Virus record (IMG/VR): IMGVR_UViG_3300035156_000370
Location: 1 to 45,715 of that record
Origin: a virus
DNA: 45,715 bases
Reading direction: 5' to 3' (one strand)
Shown here: piece by piece, positions 1-7,228 of the stretch
Numbering within the stretch: position 1 is the first letter of the stretch
Layout: each line of letters opens with the position of its first letter
Translations under genes and position numbers: made by a program
The notes under the pieces: model-generated
Database searches by the model: none
Told to the model about the DNA's origin: nothing
The model's input: only the letters and a program-made list of their open reading frames with translations

Positions 1-72
1 CAAGCCCGTGGCCGTGGTCGCCCCCGTCGAACTCAGCAAATAATCCGTGTACAGGTCCAGTGTGCAACTCAT
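1..72 (-). CDS. IS transposase, N-terminal fragment cut by the window edge
   Basis: Reading leftward from the ATG at 72-70, 24 codons are open to the edge and begin MSCTLDLYTDYLLSSTG. I recognise this as the start of IS701-like (IS4-superfamily) transposases common in Hymenobacter and relatives. A second in-frame ATG lies directly before it (75-73). The IS end should fall between about 76 and 130, before the first phage gene, but its terminal inverted repeat cannot be fixed without the other end. The catalytic part is outside the window. Family recognition is from memory of the N-terminus only. Confidence 0.65.
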   Translation of the reverse strand, partial: MSCTLDLYTDYLLSSTGATTATGL

Positions 73-130
73 CATAAGGTTCCTAAACGAATGAACTGTC
101 TCTGCGACTGCGTAACATCAGTTATTCAGA

Positions 131-1027
131 ATGCCGAATAGAAGCCATCTACGAAAGCTTAGTACAAAACTAATGAATGCCTCCGAGAATACCAGCAATA
201 GACCCGCAAAAAATAAGGTAGAAAGCTATGATATAGCGCGTTCCGATGAAACGTTGCACCTGGCTACCGACCTCGCCAAGTTCATCAAAGAAAACAAGCT
301 CACCACTACGGTGCAGGGCAAAGAGTTTGTGAATGTGGAAGGCTGGCAGTATGCCGGCAGCCGCCTGGGCATCGTGCCGATAGTTGATCATGTGATCAAT
401 GTCTCAAACGAGCAAGAGATTAAGTATCAGGCCAAAGTGACGCTATTTGATATGCGTTCCGGCCAAACCGTCGGTGCCGGCTTTGCAGTTTGCTCCAGCA
501 AAGAGCAGGGCAAGAAGTTCTATCAGGAGTTTGCCATCATGAGCATGGCGCAAACCCGCGCTATTGGCAAAGCTTACCGCAATATCCTCGCCTGGATCAT
601 TCGCGCGGCCGGCTACGAGCCTACACCAGCTGAGGAAATGGACTACTCGGCACCGGCAGCTGCACCAGCTCAGCCGGTGGCCACCGCCGCGGAGCCCGCA
701 CCGGCACCGATGCGCGTGAGCCGGCCGGCCACCGCCGCGGAGGCGGTAGCTGCCAAGAATGCCGCTGATGCCGCGGCCGGGGTGGTGTACCTCTCCGACC
801 TGCAGAAAGCGCTGATCATGCTGCTGCTCAACAATCCGGTTGTTGCGCGGCCCGAAAAATCCAAGATGCTGCTCAACATCAACCGCATCACCCGAGAGCG
901 GGCTGATACGAGCATCACCCGGCTGATCAAAGCCATTGAGGATGCTAATGGTGATCTGCCGGCAGATCTAGCGGAGCGCCGGGCGGCTATTGCTGCTGAG
1001 TTTGAAACCAAAGACTTAGCCGCGTAG
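131..1027 (+). CDS. Phage recombination-associated protein (ERF/Sak-like candidate)
   Basis: A 298-residue protein. Residues about 35-170 form the conserved core of a phage family recognisable from NVEGWQYAGSRLGI, the GFAVCSSKE segment and MAQTRAIGKAYRNILAW...AGYEPTPAEEM. Proteins of this type sit beside replication genes and are usually suspected of single-strand annealing or ssDNA-related roles; the activity is not certain. An Ala/Pro-rich linker (about 173-225) leads to a small helical C-terminal part. The start is ambiguous: ATG 131 or ATG 173 (residue 15). The first 14 codons lie right beside a probable IS end and may be accidental, so 173 is a good alternative. It heads the early operon, 3 bp before the next gene. 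Confidence 0.6.
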   Translation: MPNRSHLRKLSTKLMNASENTSNRPAKNKVESYDIARSDETLHLATDLAKFIKENKLTTTVQGKEFVNVEGWQYAGSRLGIVPIVDHVINVSNEQEIKYQAKVTLFDMRSGQTVGAGFAVCSSKEQGKKFYQEFAIMSMAQTRAIGKAYRNILAWIIRAAGYEPTPAEEMDYSAPAAAPAQPVATAAEPAPAPMRVSRPATAAEAVAAKNAADAAAGVVYLSDLQKALIMLLLNNPVVARPEKSKMLLNINRITRERADTSITRLIKAIEDANGDLPADLAERRAAIAAEFETKDLAA

Positions 1028-1030
1028 CCG

Positions 1031-1855
1031 ATGAAAAAGGCAGCTAAACCTCAGATTGGGCTTTTCGAGCCAAAGCCCCTCCGCTGGGAAGATGTAGACT
1101 GGCAGGCAGTTGCTGAGCGGGAAGAATTTCAGATGCTCGGCCTCTGCAACCGGCATGTACAAATTGATCAGACCGGCCGGGATTGGTACGGCCTGCCATA
1201 CTTGGAAGATGAAGTAGCCGCACCATTGCAAGGCATTCCCTACGTGATGCCGTTCCGCCATTATGATGAGGTGGAGCTAAACACATGGCTGTGGGAGTTG
1301 GAGTTTCTAGGCCGCGGCCCCTACCATGCTACTACGGAGGCGGCATATGCCCGCTACGTGGCTGAGCAAAAGCCCGGCGCCCGGCTCTGGACTGTAGAGC
1401 AGTTTTTCCTACGGAAAGTCTACCTGAAAGTATGCTTGCGCATTCTGCCCACGCCCCGCATTGCCCGCCACTACATCAAACATTGGACTGAGGCCGACTA
1501 TGCCGCGGCTGAGCAGTGGGAACAGAACCACCCGCATCAGCGCAAGGCAAGCCCGTTGGAAAAATTCGCTCAGCTGGACTACATAGGCCGGGTAACCTTT
1601 GCCCTAGAGGGGCTGATAGAATCCTGCCGGCAGCGCCTCTACTTCGCCAAGTTGGAGCGGGAGCATTACACGGAGCAACTGACTCGCTTCGGTATGAAAA
1701 CTGCCACCAGTCAGGCGCATTGGGCCAAGGTAGACCACCAGCGTGAACAGGAGCGCAAGCAACGCATTAAGGCCAAGCGAGAAAACCCAACGGCTGTAGT
1801 GGCATTCTCGGTTGAACAGTTGGCCATGTTCGGAGAGGAGGTAGCTGCCGCATGA
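1031..1855 (+). CDS. Hypothetical early phage protein
   Basis: A 274-residue soluble protein with no family I recognise. It is rich in Trp, Tyr and charged residues, with a central segment (about 75-160) that reads like a compact helical domain and a basic, probably coiled-coil C-terminal third (about 195-255: many Arg, Lys and Glu, with an EREQERKQRIKAKRE stretch). There is no signal peptide or membrane segment. It starts 3 bp after the preceding gene, and the next gene starts inside its stop (ATGA overlap), so it is translated as part of the early operon between a recombination-type gene and the replication initiator. Confidence 0.6.
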   Translation: MKKAAKPQIGLFEPKPLRWEDVDWQAVAEREEFQMLGLCNRHVQIDQTGRDWYGLPYLEDEVAAPLQGIPYVMPFRHYDEVELNTWLWELEFLGRGPYHATTEAAYARYVAEQKPGARLWTVEQFFLRKVYLKVCLRILPTPRIARHYIKHWTEADYAAAEQWEQNHPHQRKASPLEKFAQLDYIGRVTFALEGLIESCRQRLYFAKLEREHYTEQLTRFGMKTATSQAHWAKVDHQREQERKQRIKAKRENPTAVVAFSVEQLAMFGEEVAAA

Positions 1856-2070
1856 GCTACCTCGGCCCCTTTCCCAAAGTCGACACAGAGGCAGTGCTCA
1901 CCGAGCTCAAGCGTGAATTACGCATGAGAGAGGGCTGCTATCCGGAGTGGGTGCGGCAGGGCAAATACAAGCTCACCCGCGAAACGGCAGCCCTCCGGAT
2001 TGCCGTGCTCCGCCATGCCATCACCTTGCTTGAGGCGCAGCAGCCTCAGCAGCAAAAACTAGAGCTATGA
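1852..2070 (+). CDS. Small hypothetical early protein
   Basis: A 72-residue, mostly helical charged protein starting in the ATGA overlap with the preceding stop; its own stop overlaps the next start (ATGA again at 2067). Those two 4-base overlaps are the main evidence that it is a real gene in a translationally coupled operon. It has a Gln-rich C-terminus and no motif I recognise. Confidence 0.55.
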   Translation: MSYLGPFPKVDTEAVLTELKRELRMREGCYPEWVRQGKYKLTRETAALRIAVLRHAITLLEAQQPQQQKLEL

Positions 2071-3062
2071 CCTCCGCGCCCGCCCTGATGGTGCCTCACC
2101 GCGGTGATGCCCATCCTACCAATCGAATGAGCTATATCGATTATCTGAACCAATTCAGCCGCTTAAACCAAGAGGAAACTTTTGATGTGTATCAGCGGGC
2201 ACTCTATACCGTGCTGCTAGCCTTTTTTAATGATCGAAAGTGGCAGCAACCTCAGCAGTTTGCTGATGTGTTCCTGGGCAATGCCACCGATATAAAATCA
2301 GTAAATACCCTCAAAAAAGCCCGCGCCGGCCTAGTGGCCCGCGGGCTGATTGAGTTTGACGGTGGCCACCAAGGCGCCGGCAAAAAAGGAGAGTACCGGC
2401 TGCTGCAGGTGGGGGAAGATCAGGCTGAAAAACCGTCACCGAAACTGTCAAGAAAACTGTCACCAGATGACAGTTTATCTACTGATGAGGAAGAAAAACT
2501 GTCAAGAAAACTGTCACCAGATGACACCAACATAAAGAGTATAGATAATAAGATTGACGTAACAGAGAGAGAGCCCTCCGCGCGCGAAAAAAATTTAGTT
2601 GGGGTTGATTTTCGCCCTAACGGCGCTGCCGCGTCGGCTTCGCACACTGGGGGGGGCGCGGCGCCTCTGCCGGAGGATTTACCGGCCCGGCCTGGCTTCA
2701 TTGATCCGCGCCTGAGTGATGATGATCCGCGCAAATGGGAAGCTTTTCCGCGGGATGTGGAAATGATCGACGACTACCTGAGAAACCACCCGAGTCCGGA
2801 GCTCAACCAACACGCCGGCAAAGGGCACCTGTATTGGGCGGAGTATGCCGGCGGGGGGTGGGTGTATGGCCGCTTCAACCGACAGATCCGCAATTGGCGG
2901 GAGCACATCAAAGGGTTCTCTTTCATCGATTTCAAGGCCCAACGGCAAGCTCAGCAAGCTGCCAGCGGCATCTCAGAGGTAGAAAAACGCAATAGTGCCG
3001 GAGACGATGCTAAAGCCATCCTCCGCGCCAAACGCCAACAAAACCAAGGATATCATGAGTGA
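2067..3062 (+). CDS. Replication initiator-like protein (lambda O / helix-turn-helix type)
   Basis: A 331-residue protein with a probable winged-helix domain in the first 115 residues: the TLKKARAGLVARGLIEFDGG...YRLLQVG pattern is the recognition helix and wing found in phage replication proteins. Residues about 118-155 are a linker with two KLSRKLSPDD units. A C-terminal domain (about 225-320) carries WAEYAGGGWVYGRFNRQIRNW. The linker DNA holds repeated AAACTGTCA words and an inverted pair (see 2442-2516), the arrangement of phage lambda, where the origin lies inside the O gene. Function is inferred from architecture. It overlaps the next gene by 8 bp. Confidence 0.6.
   Translation: MTSAPALMVPHRGDAHPTNRMSYIDYLNQFSRLNQEETFDVYQRALYTVLLAFFNDRKWQQPQQFADVFLGNATDIKSVNTLKKARAGLVARGLIEFDGGHQGAGKKGEYRLLQVGEDQAEKPSPKLSRKLSPDDSLSTDEEEKLSRKLSPDDTNIKSIDNKIDVTEREPSAREKNLVGVDFRPNGAAASASHTGGGAAPLPEDLPARPGFIDPRLSDDDPRKWEAFPRDVEMIDDYLRNHPSPELNQHAGKGHLYWAEYAGGGWVYGRFNRQIRNWREHIKGFSFIDFKAQRQAQQAASGISEVEKRNSAGDDAKAILRAKRQQNQGYHE
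2442..2516. repeat. In-gene AAACTGTCA repeats (candidate replication origin iterons)
   Basis: AAACTGTCA occurs at 2442-2450, 2454-2462, 2496-2504 and 2508-2516, and the inverse TGACAGTTT at 2468-2476. The pair 2454-2462/2468-2476 is a perfect 9-bp inverted repeat with a 5-nt spacer. The words come in two clusters 54 bp apart, each encoding KLSRKLSPDD. The same palindrome recurs outside genes at 10343-10369 and 23718-23764, so protein repetition alone does not explain it. An origin role is inference. Confidence 0.55.
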
Positions 3063-4041
3063 GATCCGCCCCATTTCGACCATCATTCAACTCCGACCAA
3101 CCGGCGCCGGTGTTGCCCGAGTGCCGGCTCAGGTGCCGGCCATAGTGCCATCTTTCACGCCGGACTTAGTGCCGGCCACCTTGCCGCCCTCAGTGCAGCA
3201 GGCCGCGCTGCTGCTCTGTGCTCCGGATAACCTGCCAGTAAGACGCATGAGCACCTATGATCTTGAAGAAGATCTAGTTGATTCGCTCAAAGTGGTGCCG
3301 TTCCTACTAGGCCATAGCCGGACGCTGCTCAAAGGAGATGATTTGGCCGTACTCTCTACGGCCGTAGCAGAGATGGTACAGCATAGTTTTCCGGCCTTCA
3401 CGTTGCCAGAAATCAGCCTGGCATTACGCCGGGGCTGCTCCGGAGAGTGGAAAAAGGAAGGCGAGATTTTGCAGTGCTCCCTGCCTCAGATCCGATCTTG
3501 GTTAAAGTCCTATCAGGATTCAAGCCGGGGGGTGGCACTGAAAGCGCTGCAACTGCGTGTTGAGCATCGGCAGCAGTTGGCCTTGCCCGCACCTGATCTG
3601 AGCGTCGGCTACCCTCGGCAGATAGCGGAGCTGGCTCAGCTGGCCTCCGACAACGCCACGCCCGAACACCCGATTGCCCGTTTTCCGGAGCCCTTGGATC
3701 AGGGCAATGTGCTCTACAATTGGCTGAAAGAGGTCGGCGCATTCAACGGCTTCAAAACGCTGGCTCAGTACGTGGACATGCGTCGGAAAGAGGCCATCCT
3801 CCGCGCTCAACGGCCGCCGGATGGCATGGAAGCCTACCGGCACGGCCGCTCCTTTTGGGAGGCCCTACGCGCCGGCAAGTGGCCGGAGAATCACCCGTTT
3901 GCTGATTCAGTGGTGAATGCTTGCCGGAAACGGCTGCTTAGGGATTGGATCAAATACCACCTGAGCATCGGCACCGACATAGAGCAGCACCTGCACCAGT
4001 TGAGGGAAAACTACCTGCACCGCCAAAGCAGCGCCGCCTGA
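3055..4041 (+). CDS. Hypothetical phage protein, possible replication partner
   Basis: I start it at ATG 3055 (MSEIRPIST), which overlaps the stop of the initiator gene and is preceded by AAGGA at 3046-3050, rather than at the upstream in-frame ATG 2995 that would overlap by 68 bp. This gives 328 residues. A conserved-looking segment (about 105-160) reads LPEISLALRRGCSGEW...LPQIRSWLKSYQDS, a pattern I associate with replication-module proteins of Bacteroidota phages whose role is not established. The N-terminal 45 residues are Pro/Val/Ala-rich and probably disordered. Position right after the initiator makes a helicase-loader role conceivable, but no AAA+ motif is visible. Confidence 0.55.
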   Translation: MSEIRPISTIIQLRPTGAGVARVPAQVPAIVPSFTPDLVPATLPPSVQQAALLLCAPDNLPVRRMSTYDLEEDLVDSLKVVPFLLGHSRTLLKGDDLAVLSTAVAEMVQHSFPAFTLPEISLALRRGCSGEWKKEGEILQCSLPQIRSWLKSYQDSSRGVALKALQLRVEHRQQLALPAPDLSVGYPRQIAELAQLASDNATPEHPIARFPEPLDQGNVLYNWLKEVGAFNGFKTLAQYVDMRRKEAILRAQRPPDGMEAYRHGRSFWEALRAGKWPENHPFADSVVNACRKRLLRDWIKYHLSIGTDIEQHLHQLRENYLHRQSSAA

Positions 4042-4199
4042 TGAGCACAATCCTGAGTCACATCCGCACTCGACTCCGCCAAGCCGATGAAACCGAATTA
4101 CGGCGCCTGCACCGCCTCTATGCCGGAGACGAGCAAACCAGAAAATTCATTGAGCAGCTGATGCGCCAAAGAGAGCAGCAACAGCAGCGAAACAGCTAA
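4041..4199 (+). CDS. Small basic hypothetical protein
   Basis: A 52-residue protein starting at ATG 4041, sharing one base with the preceding TGA (TGATG). Upstream in-frame extension to 3945 would be shadow coding inside the previous gene. It is a highly charged helical peptide (RTRLRQADETELRRLHRLYAGDEQ) ending in a Gln run. No family recognised. The reinitiation-style overlap supports a real gene. Confidence 0.45.
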   Translation: MSTILSHIRTRLRQADETELRRLHRLYAGDEQTRKFIEQLMRQREQQQQRNS

Positions 4200-4205
4200 G
4201 AATTG

Positions 4206-4847
4206 ATGAAAAACGCATCTAAAAAGCGCAAAAGCGTACCTCAAATCACCTCATCGGCCTTTCATCGGCCCGGCTTTTCGGTCACGCGCCGGCAGTATGC
4301 TCATACCTACGCCGGCATTGATGGCACCGGACCAACATTTGAAGCATTAGAGGGCATTTATCAGGCTGGTATAGGCTCTGTTTACATTACTGCGGAGCAA
4401 GATTTAAGCTATGGCAAACGCAAGCCAGAGCCGTATATGCAGCTGCTGCTCACTTACGCCGGCCGGGTGTACTCGCTCTATTTTGATGAGTGGCTAAGTG
4501 ACGTGGCCATACGCGCCCGGGCCGCCAAGTTCGTCCGGCAGGTGGAACTGATGGCCACGGCCGGCGTGAAGCGCTCCGAGTACGGGGCTCAGGTGCTGCC
4601 GGTGGCTGAGCTCATGCCGGTAAGCTGGAAACCGGCTGATCCTACTCTATTCGATGAGCCTCAGATCAGCCGCCGGCAGCACTTGGATGAGATTGATGCC
4701 ATCCTGAAAATGCTGCAGGAAGCTGCCGACAAAGGAGAGAAGAACCTCTTTCATGCCCTGGCTTACGCCAAACGGGCAAATCTGGACTTACGCCGGCACT
4801 ACGGCCTTCTAGCTGAACCTGTCACCGAAACGGCCGCCGGATTATGA
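4206..4847 (+). CDS. Hypothetical early phage protein
   Basis: A 213-residue protein from ATG 4206; a TTG codon immediately upstream is also in frame but less likely. It has a basic N-terminus, then a mixed alpha/beta region (residues 20-115) with YMQLLLTYAGRVYSLYFDEWLSD, and a helical C-terminus with LDEIDAILKMLQEAADKGEKNLFHALAYAKRANLDL. No family recognised, no membrane segments. It overlaps the next gene by 4 bp (ATGA). Confidence 0.55.
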   Translation: MKNASKKRKSVPQITSSAFHRPGFSVTRRQYAHTYAGIDGTGPTFEALEGIYQAGIGSVYITAEQDLSYGKRKPEPYMQLLLTYAGRVYSLYFDEWLSDVAIRARAAKFVRQVELMATAGVKRSEYGAQVLPVAELMPVSWKPADPTLFDEPQISRRQHLDEIDAILKMLQEAADKGEKNLFHALAYAKRANLDLRRHYGLLAEPVTETAAGL

Positions 4848-5308
4848 GCAGTGTTTTCTACTCGCAGGAGGATAAGGAGAGAGAGCAGCGCTACCGGGTG
4901 CAGGGGGATGTAGATCGGGAGCACCGCCGGCAGCAGTCCCTCGCCTTACGCCGGCAGCATGAGCAGGCCAATGAGAGCCTGAGGCGCCGGCTGCCGTTTC
5001 AATGGCAGGGTGGCATCCGAAAGGCGAAGTATCAGGGTGAGGTGTTTTGGGAGCAAAGCCTGCCGGCGGTACACATCATGCTACTCGAACCCTACGAGGC
5101 CGGCGCCGGCCGCAACCTATTCAGCCGGCAGGCCGGGGAGTGGCTATGCCGCTCCGCTATCGACTACGAAACCGGGGAGCTCCGCTATGAGGGGGAAAAA
5201 GCACCTCAGTATGCGGATGGCACCGGCAGGCCGGGGGCTCACTATGAGCAACAAATCACCTGCAAAAACTGCCTGCAGCGGGCTATGCTGCTTCATCACC
5301 ATGGCTAA
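4844..5308 (+). CDS. Hypothetical protein with a C-terminal CxxC
   Basis: A 154-residue protein with a very charged N-terminal helix (residues 8-50, alternating Arg, Glu and Gln), a middle part with Trp and Tyr residues, and ITCKNCLQRAM near the end, a lone CxxC that could be half of a metal site or a vestige. Start by ATGA overlap with the upstream gene; its stop overlaps the nuclease gene by 8 bp. No family recognised. Confidence 0.5.
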   Translation: MSSVFYSQEDKEREQRYRVQGDVDREHRRQQSLALRRQHEQANESLRRRLPFQWQGGIRKAKYQGEVFWEQSLPAVHIMLLEPYEAGAGRNLFSRQAGEWLCRSAIDYETGELRYEGEKAPQYADGTGRPGAHYEQQITCKNCLQRAMLLHHHG

Positions 5309-5783
5309 GGTCCGAACCGCCGCCCGTACCGATGGCAACCATGGTAAGATAAAAAGCGCCTGCCGAGCCATCGGGGCCACCGTCCTCGATACGTTTCAGA
5401 TTCCTAACTGCTTCGATATGCTAGTGGGCTACCGGGGTCGGGATTTCATTTTTGAGATCAAAGATCCGGCGCAGCCCAAATCCGGCCGGCAGCTCACTCC
5501 CGGCGAAAAGCTATTTAAAGACACATGGCGGGGCTCCGAGTATCACATCATCGAAACCCCTGAGCAGGCTATCAAAGTGCTCACTACCCCTCCAAAAACT
5601 CCGAAAAACTTCCCCCTTTATGAAGTCACCACTACGCGCCCTCTCTCTGATTCAGCCCTATGCTACACTGATTGCCCTCGGCTACAAGTGCAACGAAACC
5701 CGCTCATTCTCAACGAAACACCGGGGGCCGTTGCTGATTCATGCCAGCATCGGCAAGCCTCGCGAGTTCCGGCAGATCTGTGA
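5301..5783 (+). CDS. Small PD-(D/E)XK (VRR-NUC-like) nuclease with abnormal C-terminus
   Basis: A 160-residue reading frame from ATG 5301. Residues 1-100 look like the small phage nucleases of the VRR-NUC/Holliday-junction-resolvase type: D39 in CFDMLVGY and the E-x-K of FIFEIKDP are the expected metal and catalytic residues, followed by LTPGEKLFKDTWRGSEYHII and EQAIKVL, the usual end of the domain. The last 54 residues are Cys/Pro-rich, look like no protein domain and are read in a second frame across the start of the ASCH gene (164-bp overlap), so the original stop may have been lost. Confidence 0.65.
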   Translation: MAKVRTAARTDGNHGKIKSACRAIGATVLDTFQIPNCFDMLVGYRGRDFIFEIKDPAQPKSGRQLTPGEKLFKDTWRGSEYHIIETPEQAIKVLTTPPKTPKNFPLYEVTTTRPLSDSALCYTDCPRLQVQRNPLILNETPGAVADSCQHRQASRVPADL

Positions 5784-6093
5784 GGAAGATCCGATTATCC
5801 GGAGCATCCTGGCAAAGCATGAGCTCACGTTTGACACCTTGCCCCGGGGCGTGATCCTCTGCAGCTGTGAGCTCTTAGAGGTGAGCCTGATTGAGCACGA
5901 TGGCAATGATCTGCCTTTCCCCTTCCGCACCCTAGATCCGGACTCTCTGAGCGACACTGAGAGAGCCTGTGGCAACTATGAGCCGGGCCGCTTTGCTTGG
6001 CGCCTGGGTGATGTGCAGGTGCTGCCGGAGACACTGCCGGCTAAAGGCTCCTTAGGCCTTTGGAATCCGGCCAATCAAATACCGGGGCTATGA
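5620..6093 (+). CDS. ASCH-domain protein
   Basis: A 157-residue protein from ATG 5620. The opening ALSLIQPYATLIALGYKCNETRSF...HRGPLLIHAS is the signature of the ASCH (PUA-like beta-barrel) superfamily, small RNA- or nucleotide-binding proteins; some members have cytidine-derivative amidohydrolase or RNase activity. Its job here is unknown. The final third (NYEPGRFAWRLGDVQVL...KGSLGLWN) also fits phage ASCH proteins. The start lies deep inside the nuclease reading frame, and the end overlaps the next gene by 4 bp (ATGA). Confidence 0.75.
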   Translation: MKSPLRALSLIQPYATLIALGYKCNETRSFSTKHRGPLLIHASIGKPREFRQICEEDPIIRSILAKHELTFDTLPRGVILCSCELLEVSLIEHDGNDLPFPFRTLDPDSLSDTERACGNYEPGRFAWRLGDVQVLPETLPAKGSLGLWNPANQIPGL

Positions 6094-6410
6094 AGAAAGC
6101 CACCGAATTGCCTCCGGTAGTCGATAAGCCAGAATACAAAGCCGTACTGCTGCTGCACGGCTTTGCTCCGGACACGATGCGTCGGATTGCTCATGAGCGC
6201 TGGGAATGTGACAAAGGAGATTTCCGGCGCTATGAGTGCCACCTCTCGGCAGGTGCCGGTGATGTTCACATCCGGCTTTATCTGCTGCACCGCGGCCGGG
6301 TTCAGGATGATTGGAGTCGTGATGCACTAGCCAGCCTCACCCTCGAAAGCCCGGCGGAGTTTGAAATACTACTCTATCAGGCTAGATGGATTAAAAAGCC
6401 CGCGGCCTGA
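6090..6410 (+). CDS. Hypothetical early protein
   Basis: A 106-residue protein starting in the ATGA overlap with the ASCH gene. Mixed alpha/beta composition, no membrane segment, no motif recognised. The ATGA junction and continuous operon structure are the evidence for coding. Confidence 0.5.
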   Translation: MKKATELPPVVDKPEYKAVLLLHGFAPDTMRRIAHERWECDKGDFRRYECHLSAGAGDVHIRLYLLHRGRVQDDWSRDALASLTLESPAEFEILLYQARWIKKPAA

Positions 6411-6447
6411 TCACCATACCACCCCACTCAAAAAAACACTGACAACT

Positions 6448-6672
6448 ATGCTACAAACATTCTGCCCTCTCTCTGCTCTGCTGCCGATGCTCTTGACTCG
6501 GCAGGAGCCTCAGCAGCGCCGTGATTACACGATGCTAGATTATCAGTACATGAAAGAGCACTATCACACCGACAGCTTAGCCAGCTGTGCCGCGGCCCTG
6601 GGGCGCACCGTTGGCAGTCTCAAATCATTCCTGCAGGATCATCCGGAGCTCAAGAAACGCCCGCGGGCATAA
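6448..6672 (+). CDS. Small Myb/SANT-like helix-turn-helix protein
   Basis: A 74-residue protein. Residues about 27-70 (YTMLDYQYMKEHY...SCAAALGRTVGSLKSFLQDHPELKK) form a three-helix Myb-like DNA-binding domain with the RTVGSLKSF recognition helix. A diverged paralogue lies at 23783-23959 on the minus strand. The start could be ATG 6448 or a later ATG; the domain does not need the first 25 residues. It is the last gene of the early operon and is followed directly by a strong terminator. Probable transcriptional regulator; target unknown. Confidence 0.6.
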   Translation: MLQTFCPLSALLPMLLTRQEPQQRRDYTMLDYQYMKEHYHTDSLASCAAALGRTVGSLKSFLQDHPELKKRPRA

Positions 6673-6673
6673 A

Positions 6674-6700
6674 AAAGGCCCCTCGTACTGAGGGGCCTTT
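6674..6700. terminator. Bidirectional terminator between convergent genes
   Basis: A perfect 11-bp stem, AAAGGCCCCTC / GAGGGGCCTTT, with a 5-nt loop, sits between the stops of the plus-strand HTH gene (6672) and the minus-strand DUF2158 gene (6719). A/T runs on both sides fit use in both directions. Confidence 0.85.
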
Positions 6701-6718
6701 CAAGTTTAATCAATTTGG

Positions 6719-6910
6719 CTAGGCAACTTTCTTCAATACAGCGGCCTTGAACTTGAGAGAATTAATGTGCCCGTGCAGCTTGCCTTCAGCATCAAAGTAT
6801 AAAACCGTTACTTCCTGCTTAGCATCTGTACCAGCATAGTTAACTGTCATGATGGGACCACCGGATTTAAGTTGTACGGTGTCTCCAATTTCAAATGTTG
6901 TTGTAGTCAT
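6719..6910 (-). CDS. DUF2158 (YodC-like) small protein, copy 1
   Basis: A 63-residue protein with the DUF2158 signature FEIGDTVQLKSGGPIMTVNY followed by VTVLYFDAEGKLH, a small SH3-like beta-barrel of unknown biochemical function often found in phage and stress-related loci. It is the second of two tandem paralogues and has almost the same 20-bp leader in front of its start as the first copy. Transcribed leftward and convergent with the early operon. Confidence 0.75.
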   Translation of the reverse strand: MTTTTFEIGDTVQLKSGGPIMTVNYAGTDAKQEVTVLYFDAEGKLHGHINSLKFKAAVLKKVA

Positions 6911-6923
6911 AGGGCGAGTATGA

Positions 6924-6943
6924 TTAAGTGAGCCCGAAGCTAC
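6924..6943 (-). promoter_or_regulatory. Conserved leader in front of DUF2158 copy 1
   Basis: The segment TTAAGTGAGCCCGAAGCTAC (plus-strand reading) matches 7180-7199 at 18 of 20 positions and lies 13 bp upstream of the start codon, the same place as in copy 2 (14 bp). Between and around the copies the sequence is not conserved, so the segment is either a shared promoter/leader or the remains of a tandem duplication. Confidence 0.45.
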
Positions 6944-6961
6944 GCATTAGAGGCCTTTTTA

Positions 6962-7165
6962 TTATCCCCACGTCATACCTCCGCTTTTCTCTTTCGGAGG
7001 ATCTTTCTTTACCAACATCGTGTGTTTAAAGGTGCCTTTTTGGAGGTCACCATTGATATTAAACCAAAAGCATCGTGCCGAACTGGGTTGATCTTCAGGC
7101 AGCTCAACTGTCATAAGTGGTCCTCCCGAAATCAGTTGCACAACATTTCCTTCTTGCAATTCCAT
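6962..7165 (-). CDS. DUF2158 (YodC-like) small protein, copy 2
   Basis: A 67-residue paralogue of the neighbouring gene: GNVVQLISGGPLMTVEL, then ARCFWFNINGDLQKGTF and a Lys/Pro-rich tail. The family is a small beta-barrel with no assigned reaction. The 51-bp gap to copy 1 and the repeated leaders point to separate translation and possibly separate transcription of each copy. Confidence 0.75.
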   Translation of the reverse strand: MELQEGNVVQLISGGPLMTVELPEDQPSSARCFWFNINGDLQKGTFKHTMLVKKDPPKEKSGGMTWG

Positions 7166-7179
7166 AACCTTGTCAGTGT

Positions 7180-7199
7180 TTAGGTGAGCCCCAAGCTAC
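7180..7199 (-). promoter_or_regulatory. Conserved leader in front of DUF2158 copy 2
   Basis: TTAGGTGAGCCCCAAGCTAC (plus-strand reading) is the partner of 6924-6943, with two differences, at the same distance from its start codon. See that entry. Confidence 0.45.
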
Positions 7200-7228
7200 T
7201 CACTTGCTTGTTCACTTTCACTACTGCC

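Noticed and set aside
2350-2535. Separate small plus-strand frame over the initiator linker
   Set aside because: It is the repeat region read in another frame (NCQENCHQMT); nothing supports translation.
131-6672. Helicase or primase in the early operon
   Set aside because: No Walker A/B or DnaB/DnaG motifs were found in any of these proteins; replication must use host enzymes or genes outside the window.
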